A stretch of 64,000 nucleotides of DNA from Leptasterias polaris (taxonomy: Eukaryota > Echinodermata > Asteroidea > Forcipulatida > Asteriidae). The translations under genes were made by a program, and so were the position numbers. Under the pieces are notes generated by a model. The model was not told where the DNA came from. It worked only from the letters and a program-made list of their open reading frames with translations, and made no database searches. Below, piece by piece: positions 63,979 through 64,000 of the stretch. Position 1 is the first letter of the stretch, and the number at the start of each line of letters is the position of its first letter. Location of the stretch: NCBI GenBank assembly GCA_037783415.1, contig JAZGTN010000150.1:558001-622000 (forward strand). Reading direction: 5' to 3'.

Positions 63979-64000
63979 CTTGACCTTCGAGTGGTGTAAA
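63979..64000 (+). repeat. Partial S or L monomer cut by the window edge
   Basis: Twenty-two bases beginning CTTGACCTTCGAG. It follows CCCCTAGAA, the usual context of an L left arm, but the same start is used by some S, so the type is undecided. Confidence 0.85.

Larger units (their letters stand above)
1..64000 (+). repeat. Composite S/L satellite array filling the window
   Basis: All monomers are head to tail in one orientation. Counting from CTTGACC, the window is tiled by 77 L (437 bp), 148 S (195 bp), 8 short S (184 bp) and a 22-bp partial S. Three 1-base deletions bring the sum to exactly 64,000. There is no spacer, unique DNA, rRNA, tRNA or recognisable protein gene between monomers. 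The array runs off both ends of the window. A centromeric, pericentromeric or heterochromatic location is an inference from organisation only. Confidence 0.97.
56771..64000 (+). repeat. S-rich zone with 3799-bp duplication
   Basis: Order: 6 S, L57941, 9 S, L60133, 6 S, L61740, 5 S, L63152, 2 S and a partial S. About 55.8-58.7 kb repeats at 59.6-62.5 kb (offset 3799). From about 62.04 kb to the window end the sequence repeats 54.2-56.2 kb (offset 7840). L57941 and L61740 share GGTGTCAACG after the acceptor-like AG. Confidence 0.88.

Noticed and set aside
1..64000. CRISPR array or other prokaryotic repeat system
   Set aside because: Monomers are 184-437 bp and adjoin each other with no short repeats and unique spacers, and no cas-like or other protein gene is present.
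1..64000. rRNA, tRNA or snRNA repeat cluster
   Set aside because: No conserved rRNA core, tRNA cloverleaf or B-box was recognised in either monomer.

Overview
The whole 64 kb window is one tandem satellite-type array with no unique sequence and no convincing gene. Two related monomers alternate. The short monomer S is normally 195 bp, with eight copies of 184 bp. The long monomer L is 437 bp and corresponds to an S monomer interrupted by about 254 bp of extra DNA. Taking the phase that starts at position 1, I count 77 L, 148 S of 195 bp, 8 S of 184 bp and a 22-bp partial S at the right edge. With three single-base deletions (in the L copies at 21040 and 27117 and in the S copy near 32938) these lengths sum to exactly 64,000 bp, so nothing is left unexplained.

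The material looks eukaryotic nuclear, probably from an invertebrate animal, but the sequence does not name the species. The reasons are the long homogenised head-to-tail array, the nested higher-order repeats, the lack of any prokaryotic gene organisation, and a 72-bp GT...AG intron-like segment in every L. Most monomers carry EcoRI, NheI and XbaI sites within about 50 bp, so a digest would give a ladder of S- and L-sized steps.

Layout: (1) 1-5951 and 5952 to about 11246 are two apparently identical copies of a 5951-bp higher-order unit. (2) About 11.2-22.1 kb is rich in L (0 or 1 S between L copies), with a 3402/3839-bp higher-order period. (3) 22.1-32.6 kb has a 3550/4860-bp period; the two differ by three L monomers. 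(4) 32.6-36.9 kb holds an older 1849-bp duplication. (5) 36.9-49.4 kb is a mosaic of smaller duplications (1264, 1022 and 1448 bp). (6) 49.4-56.8 kb has a 3893-bp duplication and an 827-bp amplification that share a point mutation. (7) 56.8-64 kb is rich in S, with runs of 5, 6 and 9 S and a 3799-bp duplication.

No genes act together here. The repeated 70-72-codon plus-strand frames start at TTG, lie inside the L insert and read straight through the intron-like segment. The 65-codon minus-strand frames exist because 195 is divisible by 3. I treat both as by-products of the repeat. The points of biological interest are the origin of the L insert (a possible captured exon-intron-exon fragment flanked by a 9-bp direct repeat), a hypervariable 11-bp tract just after the donor-like GTAA, and several recombination junctions that record how the array expands and contracts.
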